From assembly GCA_037189985.1 (NCBI GenBank), contig JBBCJX010000031.1, positions 1-64,000 on the forward strand: a DNA stretch of 64,000 nucleotides. Direction: 5' to 3'. Below are positions 62,553-64,000 of the stretch, piece after piece. The position numbers were made by a program, and so were the translations under genes. The stretch's first letter is position 1; each line of letters begins with the position of its first letter. The notes under the pieces were generated by a model. That model was not told where the DNA came from. It did not search any database and was given only the letters and a program-made list of their open reading frames with translations. The stretch comes from UBA2031 sp037189985 (GTDB taxonomy: Bacteria > Pseudomonadota > Gammaproteobacteria > Pseudomonadales > Moraxellaceae).

Positions 62553-63068
62553 TCAGTCTCCGGGAGACTTGTAACTGACAGCCGTGACATAAAAAATGCC
62601 GCGCCCGGCTGGTCGTTCAACCTGCACCTCGTCATCAACCGCTTTCTTGAGCAGCGCCCTGGCCATGGGTGCATCAATACTGATCCAGCCTTTGCCCGTA
62701 TCGGTTTCATCAGGACCGACAATGCGTAGCTTCAGCAACTCACCGGATTCCGCTTCCTCGATCTCCACCCAGGCACCGAAGTAGATTCGTGACGTATCCG
62801 CCGGCAGCGCGTCCACCACTTTCAGTTCTTCCAGGCGCTTGACGAGAAACCGCAGGCGCCGGTCTATCTCGCGCAATAGCTTCTTGCCATAGATGTACTC
62901 GGCATTCTCCGAGCGGTCGCCCATGGCGGCTGCCTCGGAAACAGCACGCGTGACCTCGGGTCGACGCACACGCCAGAGATGATCAAGCTCGTCCCGCAGG
63001 GTCTTGTGACCCTCTGGCGAGATAAGGGCTGTGCGCGGAGTACCGGAAGGTGGACGATAACGTGACAT
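62553..63068 (-). CDS. greB: transcription elongation factor GreB
   Basis: 171 residues. The N-terminal coiled coil with DRSENAEYIYGKKLLREIDRR holds the acidic tip that enters the RNA polymerase secondary channel; YIYGKK marks GreB rather than GreA. The C-terminal FKBP-like domain follows. It rescues backtracked polymerase by transcript cleavage. Confidence 0.96.
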   Translation of the reverse strand: MSRYRPPSGTPRTALISPEGHKTLRDELDHLWRVRRPEVTRAVSEAAAMGDRSENAEYIYGKKLLREIDRRLRFLVKRLEELKVVDALPADTSRIYFGAWVEIEEAESGELLKLRIVGPDETDTGKGWISIDAPMARALLKKAVDDEVQVERPAGRGIFYVTAVSYKSPGD

Positions 63069-63110
63069 GGCAACGGAGAACCGGACGGACTCAAAGAAGC
63101 AGGCAAGCCA

Positions 63111-63767
63111 TCAAGGCCTTGCGCAGGCAACCTCCAGACAGAGCTGCTGCTTGCCTTCGTTCAGTATGCTTTCCAGGCGATGTGCCAGCGCAGGATCACG
63201 AGGATCGGTGTTACGGCAAACTTCCGGCAAGGCCGGCTGGATGGTGATATTCACGCGCGAGAAAAACTTGGGCAGGACACACTTGTTCCAGGAGCGATGA
63301 AAAATCCATGGGCTGGAAACACCTACAGACACCGCATAGATCGGTGCATTCATCAGACGCGAGAACTCAAAGACACCGGGCTTTGCCTTGTAAATAGGTC
63401 CCTTGGGACCATCTACAGCAAACGACACATTGTTGCCGTTGCGGCGGCAGTAACTGATGATGCCGCGCAAGGCGCCTGCTCCGCCGCGCGTGGAAGAGCC
63501 CCTGGCCGTCGGCACGCCCATCAGGCTGAGCACACGGTTCATGAGCTCGCCATCCTTGCTGGTGGAGGTGATGGTCGCAATACGGTAGCGCACCAGCAAA
63601 TGCATGAGGGCCAGCTCGTCACCATGCCAGTGCGCCAGTATCACGGGTGAGCGGTCAGCCAGCGCCTTGCGGAAATCCGGGCTCTCATCCAGCGTGATGC
63701 GCCAGCTGGCTACCAGCAGGCGGTAAAACACATAGATGGCAATCGGCAAAAAATAATGACGCAGCAT
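63111..63767 (-). CDS. DUF374 lysophospholipid acyltransferase-like protein
   Basis: 218 residues from the ATG at 63767, which has a GGGGGA site; another ATG at 63788 is possible. One N-terminal membrane segment (HYFLPIAIYVFYRLLVASW). The motif ILAHWHGDELAL is the HX4D of DUF374, and FAVDGPKGPIYKAKPGV is its GP-rich second motif. Family members are related to Kdo/lipid A acyltransferases. Substrate unknown. Confidence 0.88.
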   Translation of the reverse strand: MLRHYFLPIAIYVFYRLLVASWRITLDESPDFRKALADRSPVILAHWHGDELALMHLLVRYRIATITSTSKDGELMNRVLSLMGVPTARGSSTRGGAGALRGIISYCRRNGNNVSFAVDGPKGPIYKAKPGVFEFSRLMNAPIYAVSVGVSSPWIFHRSWNKCVLPKFFSRVNITIQPALPEVCRNTDPRDPALAHRLESILNEGKQQLCLEVACARP

Positions 63768-63854
63768 GGAAGTGTCCCCCAAAAGCATGGCTTGTTGTTC
63801 TTGCGTCCATGCACACGGCAGCCACCATGCCGGCCACCACTATCCTCTCCGAGA

Positions 63855-64000
63855 TTAATCGTCCTGTTTGCTGTTGCCATCCCGGCGCTGCTGACGCAGG
63901 AATCCGCCCCGACGAGCGGGCAAGGGATTCTCCTGCATCTTCTCCGTACGGCGCTTGGCCAGGCCATAAAGGCCGGTGCCACGCCGGGGGCGTAGCTGGA
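63855..64000 (-). CDS. C-terminal tail of an unidentified gene
   Basis: The minus-strand frame ending at the TAA at 63855-63857 is open to the window edge and reads a basic tail (QLRPRRGTGLYGLAKRRTEK, later NSKQDD). It is a short, 48-codon fragment. Nothing identifies the protein. It is 87 bases upstream of the DUF374 gene on the same strand, so it may be its operon partner. Confidence 0.4.
   Translation of the reverse strand, partial: QLRPRRGTGLYGLAKRRTEKMQENPLPARRGGFLRQQRRDGNSKQDD

Overview
The window looks like a chromosome segment of a gammaproteobacterium in or near the Pseudomonadales. This rests on gene content and order. ftsK-lolA-rarA-crcB-serS-cysG, trxB, aat-bpt, infA, clpA/clpS/cspD, icd, a nudJ-like gene-mnmA-hflD-purB, roxA with its downstream genes, and thrS-infC-rpmI-rplT-pheS-pheT-ihfA-merR-tRNA-Pro all run much as I recall them in Pseudomonas aeruginosa. 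Coding density is high and base composition is moderately GC-rich. I see no integrase, transposase, phage or CRISPR locus, and the species cannot be named from the sequence alone.

Layout. 1-668 is the C-terminal end of an RTX-type protein that begins outside the window. 1144-3889 (minus strand) is a TetR-MpaB-like oxygenase-SDR reductase operon. 4225-5018 is a BON-domain stress protein with a 49-residue membrane protein. 5072-12597 (minus) is the conserved ftsK-lolA-rarA-crcB-serS-cysG block, with trxB divergent from it. 14009-15501 holds aat and bpt. 15536-18660 (minus) is an inserted iron-alcohol dehydrogenase/thioesterase/succinate-semialdehyde dehydrogenase operon. 18992-24928 holds infA, a bestrophin-like channel, clpA, clpS, cspD and icd. 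25328-27093 holds rluE and moaCDE. 27149-34917 carries RNA modification (mnmA), phage-lysogenization/purine genes (hflD, purB), an AT-rich orphan, the uL16 hydroxylase roxA, two poorly known small genes and an FMN reductase. 35077-42666 (minus) is the translation block from thrS to tRNA-Pro. 42924-51188 (minus) is a large lipoprotein of unknown function and tamB/tamA. 51424-54284 holds an MFS-acyltransferase fusion and a solute-binding-like protein. 54303-57907 (minus) is an incomplete cytochrome c maturation cluster (ccmABCD, an extra membrane gene, ccmE). 58075-64000 holds a CoA-transferase-like protein, a DUF523/DUF1722 protein, a TetR regulator, a DedA protein, greB, a DUF374 acyltransferase-like protein and the tail of one more gene.

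Shared jobs stand out. aat, bpt, clpS and clpA together supply the bacterial N-degron pathway: tagging, recognition and unfolding. thrS-infC-rpmI-rplT-pheST is a translation super-operon in which infC appears to use a non-AUG start. lolA, tamAB, the lipoproteins and the lysophospholipid-type transporter/acyltransferase all act on the envelope. The inserted 15536-18660 operon could oxidise a C4 hydroxy acid to succinate, and the CoA-transferase-like gene at 58075 could feed it, although the two are far apart.

The least explained parts are: a 114-bp strongly folded palindromic element before infA; two other inverted-repeat elements (31632-31779 and 39404-39467); the AT-rich orphan after purB; the 784-residue lipoprotein with a strong promoter and an adjacent palindrome; the membrane gene inside the ccm cluster; and the long convergent overlap of rluE with moaE. 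I do not see an obvious new defence or mobile system here.
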